Source: Opisthocomus hoazin
Lineage: Eukaryota; Chordata; Aves; Opisthocomiformes; Opisthocomidae
Direction: 5' to 3'
DNA length: 64,000 nt
NCBI RefSeq assembly: GCF_030867145.1
Contig: NC_134439.1
Location: 5,307,379 to 5,371,378 of the forward strand
Shown: piece after piece, positions 13,501-24,870 of the stretch
Layout: each line of letters starts with the position of its first letter
How positions within the stretch are numbered: position 1 is the first letter of the stretch
The notes under the pieces: model-generated
Database searches by the model: none
Seen by the model: the letters and a program-made list of their open reading frames with translations, nothing else
Told to the model about the DNA's origin: nothing
Translations under genes and position numbers: made by a program

Positions 13501-14559
13501 CAACAAGCCCCAAAACCTCATTTTGCTGCCTTGTAGTCTAATCCTCTTTAAAGTTCATGGCAATATTCCCAATGCTGCTGCTGTGCTATCGGTGAGGAGA
13601 AGTCTGCACGTGGTCTTTTAACTCTGCAGTGAAAATTCTCAGGTATCGGACAGCTCTAGGTGATGTCCTGGCCTGCTAGGGAGAGCTTGCCAAAGCCAAG
13701 GGCATTCCCGGACCTCCACAGTCGCTGTGCTGCCAGGCTGGTATCACAAATGCAAGAGTGCTGTGATTGGCAACATGTTTGGACTCCCAGCCTGGTCGAG
13801 TGATTTACGTCTCTAATAAAAGCCTGAGATGAAGGTTGAATGTCTGATTCTGTAGCGAAACGCCGTAGCTGTCCTGCATCTTCAAGCAAAGGCTGGGCTC
13901 TGCCACCATGAGCCTTGCTCGTAACGCTGAGGTTCAGGAAAATAAATACAGCCTCTGAGCTTAGAAACTGCTTGTCCTTCGTGCGGAGGTGCAGACTGCA
14001 GAAGGGGTCCGAGATGCTCCCGGTGCCTGGCTGTATGTTTCCGTCCTTTGCTTCAATCTGAGATGCAGAAATATTTGATTTTGGGGAGAAAACTTCGGTA
14101 ACCCCCTCACCTTGTTCCTGTTGGGTGCTTTGCCACATTTGGCCCCAACAGCGTTACTGTCAGTAAGAAATCCTGCGCTTGCTGCTGGAGCTGGAATGGG
14201 ATGGTTTGACCCCAAATCAAGTGGGAAGGTAAAGACAACACAGTGTGACCGCCTCTGGTTTGGGCGTCCTTGGGGTTGTGCTACAAATCTGGGCAAGCTG
14301 TTGTAACACATGGTTCGTGCATGCTGTCACAAACCAATAAGCGACTGGTTTACAGGTGTAGCTGAGCTGTAGCTGTTTCAGCACCAGGGGAATGTCGCCT
14401 AATTATTGGGTTGAATTTGATCCTTTCTGTGGCAAGGTATTACAGTAGGATTGTAAAACATTCACTGATGGAAATATATCCAAAATTCTGTCTAAAGCAG
14501 ACTGTTTGGCATGTTTTAAGAAACTTCGAACTGTATTAACTACACTTATTACTTCAATT

Positions 14560-14800
14560 TTCAACCTTATTTTACAGTTTTAAGATTGAAATTAAAGAAA
14601 ATGCAATTTCAGGGTAATTTTGCTTCATTAGTGTAAATGCACTGCCTGTAATTCCTACCAATATTAAGCTCATTATGCTGAATAATGTGTGATACCAAGA
14701 TAAAAAGGAATTTGAGGATGTGACCTGATGGGCAGATAATTGAGCTCAGCACATTAATGCCAGGGCTGGACTGTAGCCTTACCACATTGTCCTTAATTAG
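14560..14800. other. AT-rich unique block, possible conserved noncoding element
   Basis: This block has no repeat signature and no useful reading frame. It is dense in homeodomain-type TAAT/ATTA cores (for example cattaatgcc, ccttaattagg, gataattgag) and has short palindromic AT motifs. That is the usual look of conserved enhancers in long introns. Conservation itself cannot be seen from one sequence, so the call is a pattern impression only. Confidence 0.25.
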
Positions 14801-15957
14801 GCAAAGTGCTGTTCTCCCTCCTTCATGATCTTCAGAGGGCTGAAATTTATTTGCTCAGCAAGGAAATGATCTTGCTGAGCAGGGTTTCATTCACACTTAC
14901 TTTGGCCATTAAATACAGATTTGTTCTGCAAAAAACCAAAGGCCAGTCCCTGTCACCTCAGAAGAGCTTAGCGGTCTTTGGATTTGCATTTTCTATCCTA
15001 AAAATGAGCTCCTCAAGTTTGTTTTGTTTTTTTTTTTTTTTGTTAATAAAGGGGGATCACTGGCCTGGGAACACACAAGCGTGAGCTGCACCAGCTGGTG
15101 TTAATGGAGATCTAAAGCGTCTCACCAGCCTGCACCAGTACCTCTGCGCCGGGGGGTGTGAGCACAGGCATTCCTTCAGTTTTCAACAGTCAAGTTTAAT
15201 ACGGACAGTGATGATTATTTCTTTTAAAAGTGTGGTAAAGTTTCTGTTAGGATGTTCCCAATTTATTCTGTAATCTCGGTAGGGGATTTTTCTTTTTTCC
15301 CCTCCTTTTGGGGAGTGCTGAGGAAGGTTTTCTCCTGTGCTAATACATGGTGTGGCAGGGGCACAAATTCGATTCAGCTGTTATCATGTTCTACCTGCTT
15401 TTATACCTGGGGTGAATGTGGCCATTCACTCTGCCAGTAATGCAGTTTGGTGCCTTCTGGGTTAGACTCCTTTCAGTAATTTGCATCATTTTCCATTCCA
15501 GCTGATAAAATTACCCTTGTTTCCCCATCCATTTCCTTGTGAATGCATTGTTAATCTGAAACCTGAGGACTGTAAATGATTGAAATTGTGTAACCAGAGT
15601 CTTCGCATAGCTGCTGCTGCTGCTTCTGTAACGTTTAACCGAGAAATGCATTTGAAGTGGTTTGTAACCGACTTTGCTAATGGTGAGCTCCCCAGTCCCA
15701 TTTTCATCTTTTTTTTCTACTTGAAATCCTGTACAGCATTGATTTCTTTAAATTTTTTTTCTGCAAACATTAAAAACCAACAAATAATGTGCACCAAACA
15801 AATTAGACTCTCTTGAAATACCTAATTCAATAACAACTGTGGTGATATTAGTGTTCTTAATTGGACAGGAAAATACAGGAAATCTGATTGAAACCTGACT
15901 TTATTTTATGGTTCCTGCTGAAATTGAGTCTGAGAGGAAAGTGGGGTTTAGACTTTT

Positions 15958-16070
15958 ATAGACTTCAGAGCTGCAAAGAGACCATTATAACCATCAGGTC
16001 TGACCCCCTGCGTAATACAGACCGTAAGATTTCAGACAGCAATTTCTGCTTCCAGCCCCAAAAGGATCTG
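15958..16070 (+). repeat. Ancient interspersed repeat remnant (CR1/L3-like)
   Basis: The text 'gaccattataaccatcagg' followed by 'tctgaccccctgcgtaatac' is a diverged copy of the amniote repeat that reads 'ggaccattatgatcatctag' and then 'tctgacctcctgtataacac'. It continues with 'agaccgtaagatttc', matching 'aggccatagaacttc' of the same family. The copy is old and has no coding capacity. Confidence 0.6.
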
Positions 16071-19000
16071 GTTTGACTCCGGCAGCTCTGGGACTTGCCG
16101 CAAGCAGCGGACGCTGGTCAGCAGACTCAAGTTGTGGATGGGAGGACTGGGTGTGTTAATTGTGTATTTTACTGGATTTCTGTGCGCTGATGGGATTTGT
16201 GACACCACCCCTCACCCCCTCCCAAGCAACAGAGGACTGGAGGTCTGCGGTAGATCTGCTGCTTGAGTCTTGTGTAAAGGTTGGAAATGTACGAACAAAA
16301 CCAAATTATCTCAGTGCTCCAAGAAAACACGAGTCCTGTGCTCATACCAAAGGGCAAACCTAGACCTAGTGTGGCAGGAATAATACTGACCGTGTGTGTA
16401 ATTTCATCCTTGCCTATTCCAGGGCTTAATCTGCCCTTCCTTTCGGAACAAGAAGGGCTATTTCTGTGTTTCCCTGGTTTATGCAAGGGATGGATGGAGT
16501 CCTGCTTGGTCGGGCTTGGCAGCATCACTGTCCTCAGGTGTTGTTACTGCTGTTGAGTAAAAGAGCTATGAAAACCAAACTGTACTTTGAAGGTGAATCC
16601 ATCATACAGCACAGTTAGGAAGGGTAGGATTTGGAGAACTTGTTTTCAAACCTCTCAAGTGCTCAACCGATGGTCTTGGGGTTGCTTCCAGTCTTGATTC
16701 TGTTACAAACCAGCACAAGCATAAGATCTGTGATTGAGGTCCTGGTGTGTCCTGGAAGCATCTTTCCCTTCTGAAGACCAAGTCCTGGCTCTGTGGGAGG
16801 CAGCAGAAGGCTCCAGTCCCTACAATGCAGCCACCAAGAAATGGTAGTTCTGGCTTAAGACTGCTAAGGACAGTGGGTTCGCACTGGGAAGGAGGCATTC
16901 TGGCAAACCTGCCTGCTCTGACTCAAATCTCCCTTTCCAACATGAGAACAGCATTTTCTTCTACTCTTTCTCTCGTGACAATTTGCCCTCTGAGGTCTGT
17001 TTACACAGTTGAGTTGCAGTTTTGATTGGGTCCAGTTGGAGACACTGCTACTAGGAGGCTGATGAATTAGAACTGGGATCTGTATGTTTTTCAGGAGCAA
17101 AGAACATAAACATTTCCAGAAAAGTGAGCCCCTCTGATGTTTGCTTGTTAAGTGCGTAACCTCAAAGGCTATACGAGCATGAGAAACAGTTTGTGTTTTC
17201 AACAGAACAAATCTGTGGCTTCTTCCTGTCTGGCTCGAAGGCTGCACCGATGAGGTGCGAGGTGGGTGGTTCCTCGTGAACCGCGCGGGTGAAATACTTA
17301 GAGGATGTCTTTTGTTAAAGTATTGGCAGTGGAACACTCGCTCTGTGGCTTTGTAATGGAAATCAGATATTTTTGGGTTAGTTCCTTGCTTTACATATTG
17401 CATCAAAATTCTCAATAGATTCCTTTGTGCTCTTGTTTGGCTGAAGCTAGTTAATCATTTGACAAGAGTTTTCCCCATCTCCCTCCAATTTCTTAAGGTC
17501 GATGTAGACTGGACCTGCCTATTTGGCTGAAATACTCTGCTGTGCGTTGCCTGAAAGGGGTTCCCTTCTTGGGGGATTCCACCCGCAGCTGGTGGATAGC
17601 TTTTTTTAATCAAGTGCTTAAAAGGAACAGTTAAGACATGACCAAATATATTGCGTATTCCCAAGCTTTCTGGTTAAGACAATGAATGAGAAGCTTTTAG
17701 TCTTGGTGTCTGTGAGATCTAAAAATTGTTTGTTAAAGATGAAACTGTCAAACCTGATCCCAAGGCAAATAACCTCCCCCCCAAAAAAAAACCCCAAGTG
17801 GTTGAGTAAGGATTAGGGCTCTGGTTTCTAGCTCATGCTGTCTGGCTCAAGGGGGGATGTGTATGGAGCAATTACAATTTTTTAAAATTATTTGCTGTGA
17901 GAAATCATTGGACTACAGCTTTCAGGGTAAGCCACCTGCAAAGCGAAAGAACAAAGTGTTGTGTAACTGCATGTTACCGCAGACAGGACGTGTTAAAGGC
18001 GCAACACACTTGTCGGTACTGTCTTAATTGGGAACAAAAATCAGAATTGGCCTCTAGCTCTGTACTTTGGAGAATGGTCCAAGCTGATTAACCTGCTTCT
18101 GCTAGATGAGTTCCTCCTGCTCTGCTGCGCAGAAACGTGCTTTATTCTGAAGCTATAAGCATGCCCATGGCTTAGGTCTATAACTGCATTTGAACTAGCC
18201 TTATGTGCTACCTAGGTTGCTGCAGCAAAAATGGCTGTTTTGCCCAAATAATTGCATTTCTTGGGTAATGCAGGCACAAAAAAAAGACTATTCTGGCCAC
18301 TCCTGAAAATTACGAAAATATAACTTACTGATTAACTAAGGCTGGAGTTACCTGCAGGAAGGGGTGGGGGAAACACAGATGCTGAAATTCATCCTTCCCC
18401 TCCCCCTCTCTTTGACGCTTACCGAATGGCAGGGGAAGGAAAGGAATCCTGTAAGTGATTCCCCTGAATATACTGTGGCATCGTATGTGGGTGCCTTTTA
18501 AGCTCTCAGGATAAGTAATTTATTCAAGATTTTCATGCAGTCAGTGGCAGAGGAAGGAATTAGATCGTCACTCTTTCATCTTCCATAAGAAGATGACCAT
18601 GTTCCCCCTGCTCCCGATTAAATTCTAAACTAACTTGCATTCTCTGCTTAAGCCTTTCCAGAGTGAAAATGATCAAAGCATGAGATTAAAGACACGTTCT
18701 GATCTGACGAGATTAGAATTTTTGACTGTTTCCTTATGCTAAAAAACAGAAAGGAAAAGCAAACCATCTTTTTGGTATTCCCTCCCCCCCATAAATTTGA
18801 TCAGAGTGAAGCTAACATGGGCTTGTTGGTCCAGTAGGAAATGGAACTCAATTTTACATTTTTTTTAAACCATTTTCCTGTATTAAAAATGACAGAGGTT
18901 AGAAACAAAGCTCTTATACTTTTATTGAACTGGAATTAGAAGTGACAGAAAATCATTTTGGTCTTAGTGCAGTAAATGTTATCACTAAAACATGTTCAGG

Positions 19001-19977
19001 GGAGATTAGGACAGTCTCTCAAGCACAAGAGACAAAAGTTCACAAAACCAGAAGTGATTTTGCTGTCCTTGTCTTGGAGTCATCGGTTCAGGAGACAAAA
19101 GTATTTCACCTCTGAGGGATGCTGAACCCGGGGGGCCAGGGAAGTGCAGGTATCTCTCGCAGAGCAGAGGCTGAGCTCGAGGAGGAGAGGTTGCTCAAAT
19201 CAAATGTTGAAGAATGTTGAATAACGTTTGAATTCTCAAAACAAATATTGAGTAAAAGTTAATGCTAGTTGGAAACAAAAGGATGGAGCTGCTCTGACGG
19301 TTCTGCTGACCTTGGAGAGGTGGTGTCACTTCTCTGGGCTTGAGAGATAAGAGATAGCGGACCACTGCCAAGAGCATCCACAGGCCCAGAGAAATTTGCA
19401 GCCATTTCTTACTACAAGGCAGAGTGGTGTGGCTCTTTCCAACAAAATACAGCTGTTATTTGTCACTGAGCCCATTCTCCCAGGAAAGTTTCTTCTGTCT
19501 ATGCACAATTTGTTTTGGTTTTTTTTTGTCCAAAGCAAACAAGTCAAATAAATATTATACCCTTAATCAGAATTCTGTTGTTGTTTTCTAATTAATCTGT
19601 GTCAGTAGCCTGAATGTTTGTGTTAAATCATTTTCTTCATGAAAGCTTTTAATGAGGAAATAAATTGATTGGATTTTTACATGCTGGATTCTTGCCACTA
19701 ATGCCTATAGACCAACCCTTTGTTATACATCTTGCCTGTGAATGGGTCACTTTGTGGTTTATCCCCAATCCTTGATCTGTTTCCAAAACTCTCCAGTGCT
19801 GTTCCCTTATTAAAATGACTCAAATGTCAACCCAAGATGCACTCCAAGTGTGAGAGATGAAGAAATAATGGAGGAATTTTTTTTTTTTTTTGGCATGGCA
19901 ATGGGCAGCGTGCGTATTGCCCTCTGCGATGCTGCTGCTGCAAGGGAAGGTGTGAGGCGAGGTTCGTTAAGGCTGCA

Positions 19978-20220
19978 AGACTTGGATTAGATATTAGGAA
20001 GAAATTCTTGACCATGAGGGTGGTGAAACACTGGCCCAGGTTGCCCAGAGAAGCTGTGGCTGCCCCCCCCCCCCCCCCCTCGAAGTGTTCAAGGCCAGGT
20101 TGGATGGGGCTGTGAGCAACCTAGGCTGGTGGAAGATGTCCCTGCTCATGGCAGGGGGGTTGGAACCAGATGATCTTTAAGGTCCCTTCCAACCCAAACC
20201 ATTCTATGACTCTATGATCA
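19978..20220 (+). mobile_element. CR1: CR1 LINE, 5'-truncated 3' end (avian type)
   Basis: About 240 bases match the 3' end of avian CR1. They run from 'attaggaagaaattcttgac', through 'gaagtgttcaaggccaggtt' and 'agatgatctttaaggtccct', to the diagnostic 8-base tail repeat TCTATGAC TCTATGAT. CR1 is the dominant LINE of bird genomes and is normally 5'-truncated on insertion, as here, so no reverse transcriptase remains. The copy is only moderately diverged and is younger than the other repeat remnants in the window. Where related copies read roughly 'gatgccccatccctggaagt', this copy has a C17 run, so a short GC-rich stretch seems to have expanded after insertion. It sits in sense orientation 320 nt upstream of the microexon. 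Confidence 0.93.
20063..20079. repeat. Poly-C run (C17) inside CR1
   Basis: Seventeen C in a row replace the usual 'cccatccctg' text of CR1. The run is either a true post-insertion expansion or a sequencing or assembly artefact, since long C runs are error-prone. Confidence 0.85.
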
Positions 20221-20542
20221 TGTAAACCTCCGCATTTGGAGAAAGAGACCTGTTCACATGGAAGGAAGTTGGGAGCCTTTGGAACTCTTGAAGGGAGGAG
20301 GTCTGGTTAGTGAAGGAGGTTCCTTGGGTAGCAGAGGATGTCGCAGGGGCCAGCTAACATCTGTAGGACTCGCAGTTCCTCTTGAAGCTTCTTCACCAAA
20401 ATGTCTGTTGTGACCATTCACTGGGCTCCTGGCAGCACTTCTGGCATAATTCTCCCATCTGTCGCTTACTCATCAGGCTGGAACAAATCATTAACAAAAT
20501 AATGTGTGCTTATGTCTGTGGTTTTTTTTTTTTGTCTTTCAG

Positions 20543-20568
20543 GTACCACTTGGAATTTCTGCTCCGAG
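20543..20568 (+). CDS. 26-nt coding microexon (phase 2-1)
   Basis: The segment is bounded by a very strong acceptor (T12, then gtctttcag) and a consensus donor, CGAG|gtgagt. Entering in the phase left by exon A, it reads YHLEFLLR after an R codon split across the junction. It then passes one base (G) to the next exon, where it makes a Gly codon with the first two bases of exon C. Its length is not a multiple of three, so it must be included to keep frame. If it were skipped, exon A joined to exon C would read R-R-R-S-A and stop. Exons this short are often neural and depend on upstream TGC motifs near the acceptor. A 'tgtgcttatgtctgtgg' stretch lies just before the T run. The hydrophobic peptide would extend the helical segment of exon A. 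Confidence 0.62.
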
Positions 20569-23320
20569 GTGAGTACAAGCTGGTGGGGAAGGAAGGGCGA
20601 GTTCTCACTGCGATGAGCTTAGGGAGCAGGGATGGGCTGGATGTGTGTGGGGTTTTCTATGTGAAGCCAACAAGGAGAAGAGCTTAAACTGAATATAGAG
20701 CTCCATGTGGCAGTTCTTAGGGGTGGAAAGGGGCAAAGCTGCAGTGCAGGAGCTGGGGTTAGTATTCTTTCTGGGCAGCAGAAGTCCATTTCTCCTTACC
20801 CTTGAGAGCAAATAATACAAAACTGTGTGGTGCTGACATAAGCATTTTGTCTTGGACAAGCGCAGGAAATTTTTCTGCAGAACTTCTGTCTCCAGAAAAG
20901 GCTTAAAGTTCAGCAAGGGCAGTGTATTCCCATGAGCCATTGACTTAGGAGCAAAGACTGTTGGGAACCTTCAGCAAATTTCCTCCAGTCTCATTGCCTC
21001 ATGTTAACCCAAACTTGAAATTGAATCGACCTCCAGGTGTAGACAAACGGTCAGGCTGTAAATTTTTTCAGGACCGTGACCATCTCTTGTCATGTCTGTT
21101 AACAAGCTGGGAGGATCTGATTGTGGCTTTGATCTTCATCTCCGCAATAATGTGGGTGATGATTTAAACTTTCCAGGGTGCCTGTGGGTTGCAAGCTGTG
21201 TCAGTGGGCACTTCGGCATATTCGGGGCAATTGATGGATATGTATTTGCTCAGAGCTGACCTGGAGCTCCTCTGACTTTGTGTTGAACGGGTGGAGCTCA
21301 GCTCGGACTCCTGATTTGGAGCATTGGCTGTAGCCAAGGCATGTAGTTCGGTGGGTTCATCGTTTTTGCTTAAATAGTGGTTGTGATACGTGAGCACAGA
21401 CAGAAGGATCTGCCAGCGTTCAAACAAGATGGGAGCCGGGGCTGTAATAAAAATCCTCACGAGTGTTCCAACTCAGCTAATCCTTCATTTACTCCAGGAA
21501 TAAATTCCAGTATGTTACCTCCTCGATCAGGGCCCACTTCCAGCACATCCTGTCTGTCTGGCAGCACAGAAATGTCAGAAATGCAGCAGCGTTGCAATTC
21601 CCACTAGAACAGTGTTATCACATTTTAATATGAGCCTCAGTGCAGCCTCGGTGCTTCTAATTGCTTTCAAACCATTGTTTTCATGTGTTTGGTTGATGAA
21701 CCCAGCATCTGGCATCATTTGAGAAAGTACAACAGACAGCTGTGTTCAAAATTAAAAAAAAAGAGTAGGAGAGGATTAGAAGACATAAAAGGGTTCAAAA
21801 TTAGATTTTTATTTTTAATTTTGAAAGTTCATACAATCTAAAGGGTGGAGGAGAGATGCTTTTGTTCTTTCGAAATATTCCTGATTCTTTTATAGAGTTG
21901 GAAGCCTAAATAGTATTAAGAAGATTGGTTTGTAGAACTGTGCATAGATTTGTAAATGAAGTGCCTAGCTTGCTGAAATTCCTGCTAGGAATTACTGTAT
22001 AGGTGTTTGGGGCTTCAGGTATGTATCTATCTCCAAATGTGTCCCTATGTCATCTTGGACTAATAGTAGTCTGAAAAAATGTACTGAGGAGAAGGGACAG
22101 CTTGGCAGTTAAAACATGGGCTCAGACATCACCTTGAGAGCATCAGCTCCAGTCTGTGATACCTTGCTGGGGGAAGGAAAGGTGAAGATGAGACCTTGGG
22201 TGCACGCTGAATGGAGAAGAGCCAGAGAGCTACCACACAGGGCTCGGTTTTAAAGTAAAAAAATAGATCCCACGTGCCTGGATGTATTGGTAAGAGGACT
22301 GCAAAAATCAGGCAGAAACTATCTGCCCAGCTGCACTGCCAGTGCATTTGAATAACAGGCGGAGGTGGCAAAGGAAAAGGCTGCTTTAAGCAGGGTTGGG
22401 ATTTTTTTGTAGTATTTAGTAAGCAGCCTTTCTAAAGGGGATGAGTGCAACTTGTGACCGCATCTGGTAAAGACAGGTGAGCTCCTTGAACTTGGGTCCA
22501 TGCTGAAATTGCTCTGAAGACCAAAACCTCAGTGATTCCAGCTATCCCAACCTGTTGGTTTCCAGTATTGGCTGAAAGGAACAGAATCGGTCTTGATATC
22601 TCCCAGCAAGCAAAATTTAGATGAAACAGCAGTGCAGGTCTTGTCTCGAGGATGGGTTGGGCAGACCAATGCGGTCTCAGAAAGACTTAACTGAACAGAG
22701 CAGGAAGAGTTGCTCTGTCTGATTCATAGACACCGAATGATGTTGTTGACTGTAGTGTGTAGCTGCAAATTACTTTTATTTCTTAGGTGCTCTGTGAACA
22801 GAGCCCTGGCATGACTCATATTTCCTTTCGGAGGAGGGCTGGTGCCTATGTGAAGCATTTTATACACTTAATATATTTTATGGGTGTGTGCCCTTGCTGT
22901 CTTGCAGCAGCCTCCCCTTTGTGGAAAGAGAGCTAAGGAAAGTTGGCAAAGAAAATCTGGAGAGCACCTGGGTCAGTTGTAGCCCTCCCTCAAGTTCCTT
23001 TCTGTTGTTTCCGTCTCTTCTCACAAGTCAGTGCAGGGGAAATGTTCTGCAACAGCTTTGGGTTAGAAGAAACGCATGGTCTGAGGGAGCGGCGTCAGGC
23101 TGTTCTGCAGTACTGCAAGGGAATCCGGCCTCAGGCAGGGGGAGAGGGAAGCTGGAGGAAAGAGATGAGCGTTTGGGAAGAGAATGGAGGCACAGGGAGC
23201 AGTGCAAAAGGAAAGACTAAAGAAGAACAAGGCACACAGGTGGCTAAAGAGCTGTGGGTCAGGGCTGGCAGTTGGGCTTTGATGGAATGGGACTTTGCAC
23301 CTAATTATTGTCACTGTCAG

Positions 23321-23354
23321 CTTCTCCACTCCCAAACCCAAAAGGCACGCGAAG
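23321..23354 (+). other. Exon-like 34-nt segment, probably cryptic
   Basis: The acceptor is ttattgtcactgtcag and the donor is GAAG|gtgagt, a near-perfect match. All three frames are open across the 34 nt. Inclusion between the microexon and exon C would shift exon C into a frame that stops at its fifth codon. It could be a poison exon or a chance pairing of splice-like sites. Confidence 0.15.
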
Positions 23355-23394
23355 GTGAGTGTAAAAACATAAATGGCCACTGGTAGAAGTGAAT

Positions 23395-23465
23395 TAGATT
23401 AAATCACTGATGTCTATACAGCATTTTGAGATACTCAGGAGCACAAGTCACTCTAACACTCTGCT
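23395..23465 (+). repeat. Ancient interspersed repeat remnant
   Basis: The text 'tctatacagcattttgagat' is a diverged copy of the amniote repeat phrase 'tgtacagcgctttgagatcc'. A related copy is seen near 37.6 kb. The limits are approximate. Confidence 0.45.
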
Positions 23466-23870
23466 TGAAGACGCAGACCTTCAGGGCTGGAGAAAACGCG
23501 GCTCTGCCCTCCTAGCCAAGGGCTCCAGCCTGGGGCTGGCAAAGAATTCTCCCTCCAAATCCTCCTGGGCCGTCCTGCTGGGCAGGCATCCCCTTAGCAC
23601 ATCATTGCACTCGACTGCCTTCATTCACCCTAAAAAAGAGTGGATGCAGTTGCAGGCAATGACTTATCAATTTATTTTAAAGAAAACACCCCCAAATAGA
23701 TGAATAAAACCAGATATCTTTTCAATGAGCTTATGGTAACATTTTTGCTTTTCCATCAAAAATTCATCCCGAATGGCTCTGTCTGAAGTGCTGCGTGAGT
23801 GTTTTCTGAATAGCAGTGTTCCTCAAAATATGCACAAGTAGTCAAAACATGCGAGAGAGCGAGGATCGTT

Positions 23871-23998
23871 GTTCCCGTTTATTAAATTTAGGAAAACTGA
23901 AGCTCAAGAAATGTGCTGAAGGTACCAGAGCATCTACAGGTGTGTCCAGGAAATGGGTCCAGATCTACTGCTTCTCCCAGCTCTGTGCCTTAACCCCG
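23871..23998 (+). repeat. MIR-like SINE remnant
   Basis: The segment follows the order of a MIR/CORE-SINE element. 'aggaaaactgaagctcaaga' stands for 'gggaaactgaggcacagaga'. A degraded 'gcccaaggtcacacagg' zone follows, then 'gggtccagatctactgcttc' and 'gctctgtgccttaacc', matching the 3' part of such elements. It is old, short and non-coding. Confidence 0.55.
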
Positions 23999-24559
23999 GA
24001 AAACATCGCATCCCCGAAGCAGGGAGGAATGAATATAAATGTGTGGCAGGGGGGTGGGGAAAGGGACAAGCTGGGGTAAAACACGACCTAAAAACTGGGA
24101 GCCTTCATGTTCCATAAAAGGATTAAGTAACAGCTTGGAAAGTCTTAGTAGGCCACTTATAGTATATACTATTTAGAGGAAGCAGGTATCATTTTACCTC
24201 TATCGACCCTTCTTACTTTGGCTTGGATGCGGGGCGCTTCGTGGGTTTCCAGTTCTTCTCCGGGCTGGATGTTGTAGCAGTGCAGGAAGAGTGTCACAGA
24301 ATGGTGAGGGTCCGTGTACATACCCGAGGCATGCGTGTAGCTTGCTCTCATTAGCTGGCATTATACGATGGCCCCAAGTGTTAGATTTATGAAGTAGCTT
24401 TTCTATAAAAAGCCTCAAATCTATTGAATTGAACCAAAGCGGGGCTGGATCGGAGACGGAACTGTGCATTTCCCTAAACCACTGCTCCCTGGTATTGCAT
24501 ATTTGGCTCATGTAGTTATGACAAGTACAAGTAGCAAATCATTAAAGCAGCAAAAACAC

Positions 24560-24870
24560 CCTCTTTACTGTAAAGATCCCTTTGAAGCTGAGGCAGAGTG
24601 TTCCTAAATTAATGGAGTGCACGGTGATTTTACTAAGTTTTATTTATAAAAAGCCCTCTTTGCGTTCATGCCAAGAGTCTCCAGCTCAGTGGTAAGCAGG
24701 GTTCATACACAGAAACCTAGTCTAGATTTATGAAGTGTTTGAAAACGCGAGGGAAAAAATACTGAATTGACAATATTTGTAACATATTGTTAAAATATCT
24801 ATTCTGTCGCCTTGCATGGAATTCCCCTGCTTTATAAACATGAGTGCTAGCTACAACCCTTGAAATGTCA
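24560..24870. other. AT-rich unique block, possible conserved noncoding element
   Basis: This block has no recognisable repeat and no open frame of interest. It contains runs such as tttatttataaaaagc and caatatttgtaacatattg with many TAAT-type and AATATT cores. It resembles intronic enhancer DNA. I cannot show conservation. Confidence 0.2.

Larger units (their letters stand above)
9640..20542 (+). other. Intron between exon A and the microexon
   Basis: This 10.9-kb stretch holds mostly unique DNA. It includes a T22 run, an old repeat remnant near 16.0 kb, the CR1 copy near 20.1 kb and an AT-rich block at 14.5-14.8 kb that looks like conserved noncoding DNA. Open frames on the minus strand at 13.6-14.3 kb and 16.2-17.4 kb lack start context, splice sites or protein-like character. 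No other gene is supported. Confidence 0.55.

Noticed and set aside
18433..18450. 18-nt segment ending in CCT|gtaagt
   Set aside because: The pyrimidine tract is too far from the AG and the exon is too short to call without reads.
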